Shown in pieces: positions 33,601 through 42,476 of a DNA stretch of 64,000 nucleotides. Position 1 is the stretch's first letter, and every line of letters begins with the position of its first letter. Under the pieces are notes generated by a model, which saw only the letters and a list, made by a program, of their open reading frames with translations, ran no database searches and was not told the DNA's origin. Made by a program: the position numbers and the translations under genes. The stretch is from Clostridium_AD estertheticum_D (GTDB taxonomy: Bacteria; Bacillota; Clostridia; Clostridiales; Clostridiaceae): positions 124,001-188,000 of the forward strand of contig NZ_JAHLDM010000005.1 in the NCBI RefSeq assembly GCF_018861295.1. The letters are read 5' to 3'.

Positions 33601-34170
33601 TTATAGGCATGAAATAGTATATCTAGTTAGAGCGCCTAACATACTTCCTTCGACTACCTCGTTTAATTTATTTACCATTACCTTTGGAGGTTCCTTCATA
33701 CTATTTTTTATCCACTGTACTGTTATACCTACAAAAGCATGAGTGTAAAAATCTGCAATAAAACTTTTATCAGTAGTTGAAACTTTTATGCCAGAGGAAA
33801 CATCGTTTACTACTCCCATAATAAGATCATAGGTTTCTTTAAAAAGATACCCATCAAATGCATTTTGACCAGGAGTATTAAGAGCATTAGTATAAAAGGA
33901 TTTATTGTTCATTAAATATGTTAAAGTTTTATACATGGCATCAGTCCAATGTTCATAGTTTGTGCCACCGGCTAAGTTTTCTATGGCTTCAGTATAATAA
34001 ATCCAGTTTACAAGATCGAATTTATCTTTGAAATGATAATAAAAGGTTTGTCTGTTAACGCCACAATTATCTGCAATTTGACGAATTGAAATTTTTGCGA
34101 GTGGTATTGTCTCCATTAATTTCTTAATTGATAGAGCAAGAGCTTTTTTAGTTATTTGGGATCCCGACAT
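33601..34170 (-). CDS. TetR/AcrR family regulator, DhaS-like
   Basis: A 189-residue regulator. The N-terminal helix-turn-helix (about 20-50, KISIRQIADNCGVNRQTFYYHFKDKFDLVNWIYY) is close to that of DhaS-type TetR proteins, which have a C-terminal TetR_C domain rather than the usual ligand pocket; the second half here is helical, consistent with this. The ATG at 34170 follows GTAGGTGATACT; a GTG at 34179 overlaps the ribosome site. No dihydroxyacetone kinase genes are nearby, and the divergent secreted-protein gene is the only obvious candidate target. Confidence 0.85.
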   Translation of the reverse strand: MSGSQITKKALALSIKKLMETIPLAKISIRQIADNCGVNRQTFYYHFKDKFDLVNWIYYTEAIENLAGGTNYEHWTDAMYKTLTYLMNNKSFYTNALNTPGQNAFDGYLFKETYDLIMGVVNDVSSGIKVSTTDKSFIADFYTHAFVGITVQWIKNSMKEPPKVMVNKLNEVVEGSMLGALTRYTISCL

Positions 34171-34517
34171 TAGTATCACCTACAAACATATGAATTAATA
34201 AAAGCAAATAATAATATTAACTTTTACTAACTTTATTATAACAAAAGGAATACGTGCATTCAAGAAAAAAGATAAGTACATGTTTTTAGACTATTGATAT
34301 GCTATTTTGATATCATTTACATAATAAACAATAATTTATTTTTCGACAAAAATTGTTTTAAATTAAATTTGTAAAAATAAAATTAGATAACAATGTAAAA
34401 AATAAATGAAAATATTTACTTTTAACATTAATATAAGAAAAAATGAATAAAATGTTGAAATATATATAAATGTGGTATATAGTGAAATTATTAAAAAAAT
34501 TTAGGGAGGTACAATAC
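34171..34517. other. Gap between TetR gene and secreted-protein gene
   Basis: About 350 bases, nearly all A/T, separating divergent genes. I find no clear dyad or consensus promoter; it must hold the start regions of both genes. Confidence 0.4.
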
Positions 34518-35711
34518 ATGACAAAATTAAAATCAAGGGTTTATTCCTTTATAGTGAGCATATCTATGTTAGTTTTTATATTACCAACTTCTGCGGTGAG
34601 CGCTCAAACACTACAAGCAAAAACACTTTCAGATGCATTAACAAAGACAAGTATGGCAACATCATCGGAAAGTAATGGAAAACTAAGTCTTAAATTAAAT
34701 GGTGAAGGACTTTCAAAAAGTGAACAACAACAATTTACACAAGTAAGTAAAATGTTGAATAATTTACAAGTAGTTTTCAATTCGAAAACAGCTGCAAGCA
34801 AAGATGGTAAAGTCTCGAAACAATATATTAAAACAATAGCAAATGTAGGAGGAACTCCTTACAACGGTGAGGTATGGAGTGACATGAACGTAAATGGTAA
34901 AAATGTCGTAGCCAAGGAAATTGTAAAATCACCACAATTATTTAAAATGATTTCTCAATCTAAAAACATAAATAAATACATGATTATGGATTTCCCTCAA
35001 GGAGAAAATGGTAGTATTGATTTTAAGAAAATGATGAGTGGAAACAAGGAATTACAAAAATTGATTTTAACTATTACTCAAAAGTATTCATCACAATTAA
35101 ATTTAAAAGGTGTTGTAACTAAGGATGGTAATGTATATAAAGTTAAAATTGATGATGCTAAGTTCAAAGAAATTATAAGAAAAGTAGTTAACATAACTGC
35201 AGAAAATAAAGAAATACAGGGTCTTATAAAAAATTATGTGGTTACATCAATGAAGAATAGTGGAGCGTCAACTAAAGATATTAACAATACAAAAATTCAA
35301 ATGGAACAGATGTTTACTAAACTTCAATCACAAAAGTTCTTAGATGCATTTAATAAAAACATGGACAAACTTGATAATATTAAGATACTTGGAAATAAAG
35401 GAATTGAAATTGCATATACAATAGATAAAAATGGATATGTAATAGGTACAAAAGGTAACATAGAAATTGTTATAGATGCAGCGAAGTTAGAGAAAGCCTT
35501 TGGTAAATCAACAGGTCAAAGTGCATTGAAGGGTATATATACAGCAGATATAAAATTTGAAGTAAATAACAAAAATATTAATAAAAAGGTTAATGTTAAG
35601 TTACCAAAAATCACTGCGAAAAATTCATTTAATTATACTGAACTAATTAATGGTACACAACAAACACAAAAAGTAGAAGCACCTAATGAAGTTATAAAAA
35701 GTTCTAAATAG
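34518..35711 (+). CDS. Unknown secreted protein
   Basis: Not recognised. The 397-residue protein has a good signal peptide (about 1-30, hydrophobic core VSISMLVFILPTSA, likely cut at VSA-QT). The mature part is rich in Lys, Asn, Thr and Ser with alternating strand patterns (GKLSLKLNGEG, NVYKVKIDDAKFK, ADIKFEVNNKN), reminiscent of LolA-like or DUF6612-type beta proteins, but with no lipobox cysteine. There is no cysteine or obvious enzymatic motif. ATG 34518 follows AGGGAGGTAC; the frame extends upstream to 34470 without a site. Strong translation and terminator signals suggest a well-expressed exported protein. Confidence 0.8.
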   Translation: MTKLKSRVYSFIVSISMLVFILPTSAVSAQTLQAKTLSDALTKTSMATSSESNGKLSLKLNGEGLSKSEQQQFTQVSKMLNNLQVVFNSKTAASKDGKVSKQYIKTIANVGGTPYNGEVWSDMNVNGKNVVAKEIVKSPQLFKMISQSKNINKYMIMDFPQGENGSIDFKKMMSGNKELQKLILTITQKYSSQLNLKGVVTKDGNVYKVKIDDAKFKEIIRKVVNITAENKEIQGLIKNYVVTSMKNSGASTKDINNTKIQMEQMFTKLQSQKFLDAFNKNMDKLDNIKILGNKGIEIAYTIDKNGYVIGTKGNIEIVIDAAKLEKAFGKSTGQSALKGIYTADIKFEVNNKNINKKVNVKLPKITAKNSFNYTELINGTQQTQKVEAPNEVIKSSK

Positions 35712-35736
35712 TTGTAATGAAACCAAGTTTAAAAGG

Positions 35737-35793
35737 AAATGCAAATAAAAATCGTCTCACTTTTTAAAAGTGAGACGATTTTTATTTGCATTT
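35737..35793. terminator. Long bidirectional terminator, 27-bp perfect stem
   Basis: The arms 35737-35763 and 35767-35793 are exact complements around a three-base loop; the core is ATCGTCTCAC. It serves the secreted-protein gene and the convergent proS. Confidence 0.93.
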
Positions 35794-35811
35794 TAAATTT
35801 AAGCATTGGAT

Positions 35812-37248
35812 TTAATAAGCTCTTCCCCAGATAACATTCGCTTTAGCTGGTTTACCACAACATAAGCAAACACCTGCATCCTCTGGTTGATCAAATGGCA
35901 TACATCTAGATGATGCGCCAGCAACTTCTTTTACTTTTTCCTCGCAAGCGAGGTCTCCACACCAAGGGGCATTAACAAAACCTAAGGTCTTATCAAGAAT
36001 TTCTTTTAATTCTTCAACAGTTTTTGCACTAAAGGTTCTAATATTTTGTGCATCGCTAGCTTTTTCAAAGAGAGATTTTTGAATATCAATTAGAAGTTCT
36101 GGAATTTTTGATTCTAGTTCATCCATAGGAACAAATAATTTTTCACGGGTATCTCGCCTTACTAGGACTACTTGATTTTTTTCTATATCTTTTGGTCCAA
36201 CTTCAAGCCTAAGTGGAACACCTTTCATTTCATATTCACTGAATTTCCATCCAGGCATTTTATCGCTAATATCTATTTTTACTCTGGCAACTTTTGATAA
36301 CATATTCTTAAGTTCTGTTGCTTTTTCAATTACGCCTTCTTTATGTTGTGCAACTGGCACGATCATAAGTTGAATTGGAGCTATAGCTGGTGGAAGTATT
36401 AGACCATTATCGTCACCATGAACCATAATTAAAGCACCTATAAGTCTTGTAGACATTCCCCAAGAAGTTTGGTGAACATAAGCAAGTTTACCAGTTTTAT
36501 CTGAATACTGGATGCTAAAAGCTTTTGCAAAACCATCGCCAAAATTATGAGAGGTTCCACATTGTAGTGCTTTACCATCATGCATTAAACTTTCAATTGT
36601 GTAAGTTTCATTTGCTCCAGCAAATTTTTCTTTTTCTGTTTTTTTACCTTTTATAACTGGAATAGCAAGGGTTTCTTCGCAAAATTTAGCGTATATATTA
36701 AGCATTTTAAGAGTTTCTTCTTTTGCTTCTTCCTCAGTTGCATGTGCGGTATGGCCTTCTTGCCATAAAAATTCTGAACTCCTAAGGAAAGGTCTTGTGG
36801 TTTTTTCCCATCGTACTACAGAACACCATTGATTATATAATTTAGGAAGATCGTTGTACGATTGAATTATTTTTGAATAGTGATCACAAAATAATGTTTC
36901 GGAAGTAGGTCTTACGCAAAGCCTTTCTGCGAGTAGTTCATCACCTCCGTGTGTTACCCAAGCAACCTCTGGAGCAAAGCCCTTAACGTGGTCTTTTTCC
37001 TTTTCAAGTAAGCTCTCAGGAATGAACATTGGCATATATACATTTTCATGTCCTGTATCTTTAAACATTTGATCCAATATTTTTTGAATGTTTTCCCATA
37101 TTGCATAACCATAAGGTCTGATTACCATGCAACCTCTAACGCTAGCATAATCAGCAAGTTCTGCTTTTTTTACAATGTCGGTATACCATTTTGCAAAATC
37201 TTCTTCCATAGAGGTAATCGATTCTACGAATTTCTTTCCTTTTGCCAT
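35812..37248 (-). CDS. proS: Prolyl-tRNA synthetase, short archaeal/eukaryotic type
   Basis: Charges tRNA-Pro. The 478-residue length, lack of the bacterial editing insertion, and a C-terminal zinc-like domain (CGDLACEEKVKE, CMPFDQ, CLCCGKPA) place it in the archaeal-type ProS found in some clostridia. Class II motifs are visible: motif 2 with VVRWEKTTRPFLRSSEFLWQEGH and motif 3 with STRLIGALIMVHGDD. ATG follows AGGAGGAAAATAATT. Upstream is a T-box leader, so expression should rise when uncharged tRNA-Pro accumulates. Confidence 0.96.
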   Translation of the reverse strand: MAKGKKFVESITSMEEDFAKWYTDIVKKAELADYASVRGCMVIRPYGYAIWENIQKILDQMFKDTGHENVYMPMFIPESLLEKEKDHVKGFAPEVAWVTHGGDELLAERLCVRPTSETLFCDHYSKIIQSYNDLPKLYNQWCSVVRWEKTTRPFLRSSEFLWQEGHTAHATEEEAKEETLKMLNIYAKFCEETLAIPVIKGKKTEKEKFAGANETYTIESLMHDGKALQCGTSHNFGDGFAKAFSIQYSDKTGKLAYVHQTSWGMSTRLIGALIMVHGDDNGLILPPAIAPIQLMIVPVAQHKEGVIEKATELKNMLSKVARVKIDISDKMPGWKFSEYEMKGVPLRLEVGPKDIEKNQVVLVRRDTREKLFVPMDELESKIPELLIDIQKSLFEKASDAQNIRTFSAKTVEELKEILDKTLGFVNAPWCGDLACEEKVKEVAGASSRCMPFDQPEDAGVCLCCGKPAKANVIWGRAY

Positions 37249-37290
37249 AATTATTTTCCTCCTGTTTAATAAAAAATTTAAAATAAATAC

Positions 37291-37437
37291 AAAAAAACTC
37301 GCATCCCGAAAAGGGACCGAGTATTACCTGCGGCACCACCCTAGTTGATATAAAAAAATAGCTACGAAAAGATCTAATTTCTATTAATACTTTTCGTTCT
37401 ATTGGGCATATTTACTTCTAATAATAGGGCACTTTAA
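37291..37437 (-). ncRNA. T-box leader of proS, unusually compact
   Basis: On the minus strand the T-box AGGGTGGTGCCGCAGG is at 37342-37327, followed by a terminator (ACTCGG..CGAGT then T, 37322-37291). Upstream is a hairpin CGAAAAG/CTTTTCG (Stem III-like). Before it lies only a small stem CTATT/AATAG whose 3' side has GCCCA; CCA, a proline codon, is the best specifier candidate. The leader from the predicted start is about 145 bases, too short for a full Stem I and Stem II. The class is sure; the Stem I reading is tentative. Confidence 0.85.
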
Positions 37438-37442
37438 AATTA

Positions 37443-37471
37443 ATCATAGAATAAAAATAATCATATGTCAA
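37443..37471 (-). promoter_or_regulatory. proS promoter
   Basis: Minus strand TTGACA (37471-37466), 17 bases, TATGAT (37448-37443). It limits the T-box leader to about 145 bases. Confidence 0.8.
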
Positions 37472-37501
37472 GAAACAATTCGTGATTATTCTTAATATCT
37501 A

Positions 37502-38845
37502 TTAAGTGTTTTTAGTGCTCCTATTATAAAGCAAAGAGAATATTATAATCCCAATTATAGAAATAAGAAAACATTCTTTATAATATAAGATAATGAAGTC
37601 TCCATTAAAGGTACATTTAACTATAGCATTAGATGCTACATTATAACATCTTTCTATGGCAGTTAAACTTATATGAGCATAAGTATCTTTTGGTGTGTGT
37701 ATACGCGTCATATCATTGTCACAAAATGTTATAGCGTCAATATTTTGCTTCCTAAAGCTCTCGTGGTCACTTGCATCTTCAAAAAGATAATTGAAAAAGA
37801 TTTTTTCGCTTTCACATGTCTTTGAAATTGATTTTATAAAAGGCGTTTTAGTTGTATCATTTTTTGACCCCATGATGCATAGAGGTATAGGATTATTACT
37901 TCCAATCATGTCGAAATTAAAAACTTTACTATTTTTTATATAAGCTTTATATTTTGTGATAAATTGAGATGAACCTAAGCAACCGAATTCTTCTGCATTA
38001 AAGCCTATGAAAAGAATGCTACGATTTGGTTTGCCAAGTGAAGTTAAGTACTTGCTCATTTCTAGCATAAAAGAAAGTCCGGATGCATTATCTAGAGCTC
38101 CATTATATATAGTACCATTTAAATCTGTGCCTATATGATCAAAGTGCGCGGAAATGATTATTGGAGGACTAGATGTGTCCGTGCCTTCTAAATAGCCCAT
38201 AACATTACTTACAGTGGTTTCAGAGACCTCATATGGAACAAAGCAATCGACTATATTATCTTTGCCTATTAAATCTTTAAGTCTTGTAAGGGATTGCTTA
38301 GTGACCATAATATACATGTTGTACTTTGATCCACTAATAAAAGAACTTCTAAAAGATAAATCATTGTTAGGGGGAACAAACAATATGAACGGGCCGTCCG
38401 CTGTACTTACTTTTATGTAGTTATTATTTATTTCGGTAACATTAGCTTTGTTAAAGGTTAAATGATTTGTTCGAAAGTTTACCATATCTTCTTTGAAATC
38501 CTTGCTATAAACAAAATCTTTTATTAAAATTCCGTCTTTACCGGATACTTTTAAATATGGACTACCTTTAATTGTTTTAGGATACTTTACCTTGAAGTTT
38601 TGAAGTTCATTACCTTTATAAGGTTTTAATCCGCTCTTTTTCAATTCGGTGTTAATGTATGTAGCGATTTCTTGATTTTCTAAAGTGCCAGGCAATCTAC
38701 CTTTAAATTGGTCGGATGAAATATACTTTATATTTTGGTCTACATTTGTAGGATTGAACCTGTATAAGGTATAATACATATGCGCACTATAAAATAATAA
38801 TAAAAGACAAAATATTAAAAAAAACAAACTAATTAGTTTTTTCAT
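37502..38845 (-). CDS. M28-family zinc aminopeptidase, membrane anchored
   Basis: A 447-residue protein with membrane helices at both ends (about 5-25 and 420-440), so the catalytic domain probably faces outside. The M28 zinc ligands are present in order: SAHFDHIG (His and Asp), ALDNASG (bridging Asp), AEEFGCLGS (catalytic Glu pair), FNFDMIG (Asp) and RIHTPKDT (His). This fits release of N-terminal residues from peptides. The C-terminal membrane helix is less usual for the family. ATG is preceded by TAGGAGAAATTT. It is transcribed alone, 31 bases or so beyond the proS promoter region. Confidence 0.88.
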   Translation of the reverse strand: MKKLISLFFLIFCLLLLFYSAHMYYTLYRFNPTNVDQNIKYISSDQFKGRLPGTLENQEIATYINTELKKSGLKPYKGNELQNFKVKYPKTIKGSPYLKVSGKDGILIKDFVYSKDFKEDMVNFRTNHLTFNKANVTEINNNYIKVSTADGPFILFVPPNNDLSFRSSFISGSKYNMYIMVTKQSLTRLKDLIGKDNIVDCFVPYEVSETTVSNVMGYLEGTDTSSPPIIISAHFDHIGTDLNGTIYNGALDNASGLSFMLEMSKYLTSLGKPNRSILFIGFNAEEFGCLGSSQFITKYKAYIKNSKVFNFDMIGSNNPIPLCIMGSKNDTTKTPFIKSISKTCESEKIFFNYLFEDASDHESFRKQNIDAITFCDNDMTRIHTPKDTYAHISLTAIERCYNVASNAIVKCTFNGDFIILYYKECFLISIIGIIIFSLLYNRSTKNT

Positions 38846-39048
38846 AAATTTCTCCTAAAAATTTCTATATTCTATATAGATATGCGGGTAGAAATCGTGG
38901 TATGATTAAATAAGTTAATTTTAGCTGTTTAAGCTTAAAAATATAAATTATGTGAGGAGGATTGGCTATTAGTCATAAGATAATAAATAAACTAACATAC
39001 AGATTGATATTTATTTTGTTTATGATGATTTGTAGGTAGCCAAAAAAT

Positions 39049-41211
39049 ATGGAGAATATAAATAGTAGATTAATTAAAGAGTTTGCAATAACTATGGAGC
39101 AGGCGGAAAGTGTAATTCAATTATTAGATGAGGGGAATACAGTTCCTTTTATAGCTAGATATAGAAAAGAGAGAACTGGTGGACTTGATGATATAATACT
39201 TAGAAATTTCACAGAGAGACTAATATATCTTAGAAATTTAGAGGAAAGAAAAGCGGATGTAATACGTCTTATAGGTGAACAAGAAAAACTGACTGAAGAA
39301 ATTGAAAAATCAATAAATAAATCTGAGACGCTTACAGAAATAGAGGATATATATAGACCATATAAGCCTAAAAAAAGAACAAGAGCTATAATTGCAATAG
39401 AAAAGGGTCTTAAGCCACTGGCAGAAACTATTTTTAGTGGTGAATTTAAAGGTGATATAAATGAGTATGCAGAGGGGTTTGCAAACGAAGATAAATTAGT
39501 GAGTAATGCTTTAGATGCACTTGCGGGTGCTGGCGACATAATAAGTGAAATGATTTCAGATGAAGCTGATTATAGAAAGTGGATTAGGGGCCAAGTACAT
39601 AACTTTGGAAGCGTAGAAACTAAGGGAAGTTCTGAGGAAACTACTCCATTTGAAATGTATTATGAGTATAAAGAAGGAATTAAAACTATACCGCCACATA
39701 GAATTCTTGCTATTAATAGAGGGGAGAAAAGTAAGATACTTTCTGTGAAAATTAAGGCTGATAATGATAAAATTATTGATTATTTAAGAAATAAATGCTT
39801 AAAGGGTAATAGTGAAACAGATAAATTTATAGAACTAAGTATAATTGATTCTGTAAAAAGACTTATATTCCCATCAATTGAGAGAGAAATAAGATCTGAA
39901 TTAACAGAAAAGGGTGAAATAGGAGCAATAGATATATTTAAAGCTAATTTGAAGGCTTTATTAATGCAGTCACCTATAAAAGGGAAAGTGGTGCTAGGTT
40001 TTGATCCTGGATTTAGAACTGGGTGTAAAATAGCAGTGCTTGATGAGACAGGTAAGGTTTTAGATATTGCTACGGTATATGCGACTGCTGGTAGTCAGGA
40101 TGGCGTTAAAAAATCTATAGCTATTATTAAAGATTTAGTAATTAAAGATAATGTAGAAGTAGTGTCACTTGGTAATGGAACGGCTAGTCGTGAATCAGAA
40201 GAAATATTAGCCCAAATTATTACAGAACTTAAGCAGGAATGTTCAAGAGATTTGTACTATGTTATAGTATCAGAAGCAGGAGCATCAGTGTATTCAGCGT
40301 CAGAGCTTGCATCTAAAGAATATCCAGACATAGATGTATCAATTAGAGGAGCTATTTCCATTGGCAGAAGGCTTCAAGATCCATTAGTAGAACTTGTAAA
40401 AATCGATCCTAAAGCTATTGGGGTTGGTCAATATCAACATGATGTAGCACCTAAGAAACTTGATGAATCCTTAAAAGGAGTTGTTGAGGATTGTGTTAAT
40501 GCTGTTGGTGTAGATCTTAATATTGCAACGCCTGCACTTCTTGCATACATATCGGGAATAAATGCTGCTATTGCTCAAAATATTGTAGCATATAGAGAAG
40601 AAAATGGTAAGTTCAAGGCTAGGAAAGAATTGTTAAAGGTTAAAAGACTCGGGGCAAAGGCATATGAACAATGCGCAGGCTTTCTAAGAGTTATGGAGAG
40701 TAATGAATTTTTAGATAACACTTCAATTCATCCCGAGTCTTATAATGCTACTAAAAAATTATTGGATTTTTTAAACTATACAAAAGAAGATCTTAAATCT
40801 TTAAATTTCAAGGATATGGATGAGAGGATAAAAGACATTAATTTTAATGAACTTGCATTAAAATTAGAAACAGGTGCTCCAACTCTTAGAGATATTATTA
40901 AAGAAATTAAAAAGCCAGGTAGAGATCCAAGAGAGGAATTACCAAAACCAATATTAAAGACAGGTGTAGTTCAAATGAAGGATCTTAAACCAGGCATGAA
41001 ACTTATGGGGACAGTTAGGAATGTATCTGATTTTGGCGCATTCGTTGATATTGGAGTTCATCAAGACGGATTAGTGCATATAAGTCAACTATCAGATAAA
41101 TTTGTAAAACATCCATTAGATGTGGTTAGTGTTGGAGATATAGTAGAAGTTAGCGTAATTGAAGTTGATGAGAAAAGAAAAAGAATATCATTATCAATGA
41201 AAAATCAGTAA
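39049..41211 (+). CDS. tex: Tex-family RNA-binding transcription accessory protein
   Basis: A 720-residue Tex protein, a nucleic-acid-binding factor linked to transcription and stress tolerance. Domains in order: N-terminal helical Tex region (about 1-190), YqgF/RNase H-like domain (about 320-450, VVLGFDPGFRTGCKIAVLDE), helix-hairpin-helix units (about 480-560) and a C-terminal S1 domain (about 640-718, GMKLMGTVRNVSDFGAFVDIGVHQDGLVHIS). The ATG at 39049 has only a weak upstream site, GTAGG. No terminator hairpin is apparent; the FMN leader promoter follows directly. Confidence 0.96.
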   Translation: MENINSRLIKEFAITMEQAESVIQLLDEGNTVPFIARYRKERTGGLDDIILRNFTERLIYLRNLEERKADVIRLIGEQEKLTEEIEKSINKSETLTEIEDIYRPYKPKKRTRAIIAIEKGLKPLAETIFSGEFKGDINEYAEGFANEDKLVSNALDALAGAGDIISEMISDEADYRKWIRGQVHNFGSVETKGSSEETTPFEMYYEYKEGIKTIPPHRILAINRGEKSKILSVKIKADNDKIIDYLRNKCLKGNSETDKFIELSIIDSVKRLIFPSIEREIRSELTEKGEIGAIDIFKANLKALLMQSPIKGKVVLGFDPGFRTGCKIAVLDETGKVLDIATVYATAGSQDGVKKSIAIIKDLVIKDNVEVVSLGNGTASRESEEILAQIITELKQECSRDLYYVIVSEAGASVYSASELASKEYPDIDVSIRGAISIGRRLQDPLVELVKIDPKAIGVGQYQHDVAPKKLDESLKGVVEDCVNAVGVDLNIATPALLAYISGINAAIAQNIVAYREENGKFKARKELLKVKRLGAKAYEQCAGFLRVMESNEFLDNTSIHPESYNATKKLLDFLNYTKEDLKSLNFKDMDERIKDINFNELALKLETGAPTLRDIIKEIKKPGRDPREELPKPILKTGVVQMKDLKPGMKLMGTVRNVSDFGAFVDIGVHQDGLVHISQLSDKFVKHPLDVVSVGDIVEVSVIEVDEKRKRISLSMKNQ

Positions 41212-41219
41212 TGAATATC

Positions 41220-41248
41220 TTGCTTTTTTTGTAAAACGTGTATATAAT
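41220..41248 (+). promoter_or_regulatory. Promoter of the FMN riboswitch-ribU transcript
   Basis: TTGCTT (41220-41225), 17 bases, TATAAT (41243-41248), 25 bases before the riboswitch. Confidence 0.6.
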
Positions 41249-41272
41249 CAAATTATAAAATAAAATTTAATA

Positions 41273-41495
41273 ATCTTCAGGGCGGGGCGAAGTTCCCCAC
41301 CGGCGGTAAAGCCCGCGAGCCGTAAAGGCAGATTCGGTTTAATGACATTTTGGAAGGCGTTTTTCCTTCCAAAGTCATTAACACAGCACCTTTAGGTGCT
41401 GATCAGATCCCGAAGCCGACAGTAAAGTCTGGATAAAAGAAGATGTGATATATGTGAATTCGCCCTGATATAGTTATATATCAGGGCTTTTATTA
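41273..41495 (+). ncRNA. FMN riboswitch (RFN element) with terminator, controlling ribU
   Basis: P1 pairs ATCTTC (41273-41278) with GAAGAT (41439-41444). Core blocks AGGGCGGGGCGAAGTTCCCCACCGGCGG, GCCCGCGAGCC, GATTCGG, GCACCTTTAGGTGC, GATCAGATCCCGAAGCCGACAGT are those of the class (given here in pieces). A terminator GCCCTGATATA / TATATCAGGGC follows at 41462-41492. The variable arm (41339-41381) is unusually long and matches the ends of repeat family B. FMN should shut off riboflavin import. Confidence 0.97.
41339..41381 (+). repeat. Element B-like basal stem inside the FMN riboswitch variable arm
   Basis: TTAATGACATTT-GGAAGG on the left and CCTTC-AAGTCATTAA on the right pair as outer TAATGAC/GTCATTA, a small asymmetric bulge, and inner TTGGAAGG/CCTTCCAA, with a seven-base loop. 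The same two-part stem and the same letters flank the larger elements at 44130 and 50221, suggesting an element B whose interior was lost. Confidence 0.6.
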
Positions 41496-41536
41496 TATCC
41501 ATCCCTTAAAGATATATTTAAATAGGGGGTATAAAA

Positions 41537-42166
41537 ATGAGAGACGAAAAACTTATTAAAATGATCAAAATTTCACTTTTAGCTGTTATAGCTTTTCTTT
41601 TAATGTACATTGAATTACCAATACCTATATTTCCTACATTCCTAAAAATAGATATTAGTGACTTACCAGCGCTTTTAGGGGCATTTGCATTAGGGCCAAT
41701 AGCAGGAGTTATTATTGAACTTGTTAAAAATATATTACATGGAGTGTTTGCAAGTAGTACTGCGCTAGTAGGAGAATTCGCAAATTTCCTAGTAGGTTCA
41801 TGTTTAGTATTAGTTTCTGGGTATATATATAAGATTCGTAAAAGTAAGGGTGGAGCCATTGTTGGATTGCTAATAGGAACAATTGTTATGTCAATTTTTG
41901 CATCGATATTAAACTATTTTGTTATATTACCTTTATATGAGTCGGTATTAAAATTCCCAATAACTGGCATTATAGCGGCGGGATCAAAAATAAACCATAA
42001 CATTACAAATTTAAATTCTTTTGTTGTTTGGATGATTCTTCCTTTTAATATTCTTAAAGGAATAGTATTATCTGGAATGACTTTAGCCTTATATAAGAGT
42101 GTTTCTCCTATGCTTCATAAAGAACACATAGAAAGTAAATACAGAAGTAAACAACAGAATTATTAA
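41537..42166 (+). CDS. ribU: Riboflavin ECF transporter S component
   Basis: Substrate-binding membrane subunit of an ECF-type importer that works with a shared EcfAA'T module (not in the window). The 209 residues form about six transmembrane helices, and the FPTFLKIDISDLPALLGAFALGP region is the signature of RibU. The FMN riboswitch directly upstream strongly supports riboflavin as substrate. ATG follows AGGGGGTATAAA. A strong terminator ends the single-gene transcript. Confidence 0.95.
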   Translation: MRDEKLIKMIKISLLAVIAFLLMYIELPIPIFPTFLKIDISDLPALLGAFALGPIAGVIIELVKNILHGVFASSTALVGEFANFLVGSCLVLVSGYIYKIRKSKGGAIVGLLIGTIVMSIFASILNYFVILPLYESVLKFPITGIIAAGSKINHNITNLNSFVVWMILPFNILKGIVLSGMTLALYKSVSPMLHKEHIESKYRSKQQNY

Positions 42167-42167
42167 T

Positions 42168-42213
42168 AGAAATACAAAAGACTAGCATTTATTTGCTAGT
42201 CTTTTGTATTTCT
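42168..42213 (+). terminator. Terminator after ribU
   Basis: 20-bp stem AGAAATACAAAAGACTAGCA with its complement around a short loop. Confidence 0.9.
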
Positions 42214-42239
42214 ACCTACTATATAGATATGCATAGCAG

Positions 42240-42476
42240 TATGAACTTTCTCCGAAAGTGACTCCAAATAAGAAGAGCAGAAACAATTGGAATTCCATTT
42301 AAAATTCTTCTTTTGTAGGTAAAAATTCTCGTGAGACTTCCTGAAAGGAAGGCTAGCGAACCGGCTGCAAGCCGAATGTGAGCGTTAGAGAATTTTTACT
42401 TACAAAAGATTAGAATTTCTTAATGAAATTTCATGTTTCAAGCTCTTATTTGGAGTCGCGCAGGAGAAACTTCATA
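42240..42476. repeat. Element A, copy 2: ~237-bp long-hairpin repeat
   Basis: Same architecture and length as the copy at 1505-1740: tips TATGAA / TTCATA, conserved CCAAATAAG / CTTATTTGG, and inner stem CTTTTGTAGGTAAAAATTCTC pairing with GAGAATTTTTACTTACAAAAG (each at most 21 bases; the stem differs in sequence from copy 1 yet pairs). The core repeats GTGAGACTTCC, AGCGAACCGG and AAGCCGAATGTGAG nearly unchanged. It sits between convergent ribU and rimI; its outer arm contains the rimI stop codon. Confidence 0.8.

Noticed and set aside
38962..39039. A 25-codon frame starting TTG before tex with an AGGAGG just upstream
   Set aside because: Only one base separates the ribosome site from the TTG, there is no similarity to anything I know, and the peptide is AT-driven. 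The AGGAGG might be chance.
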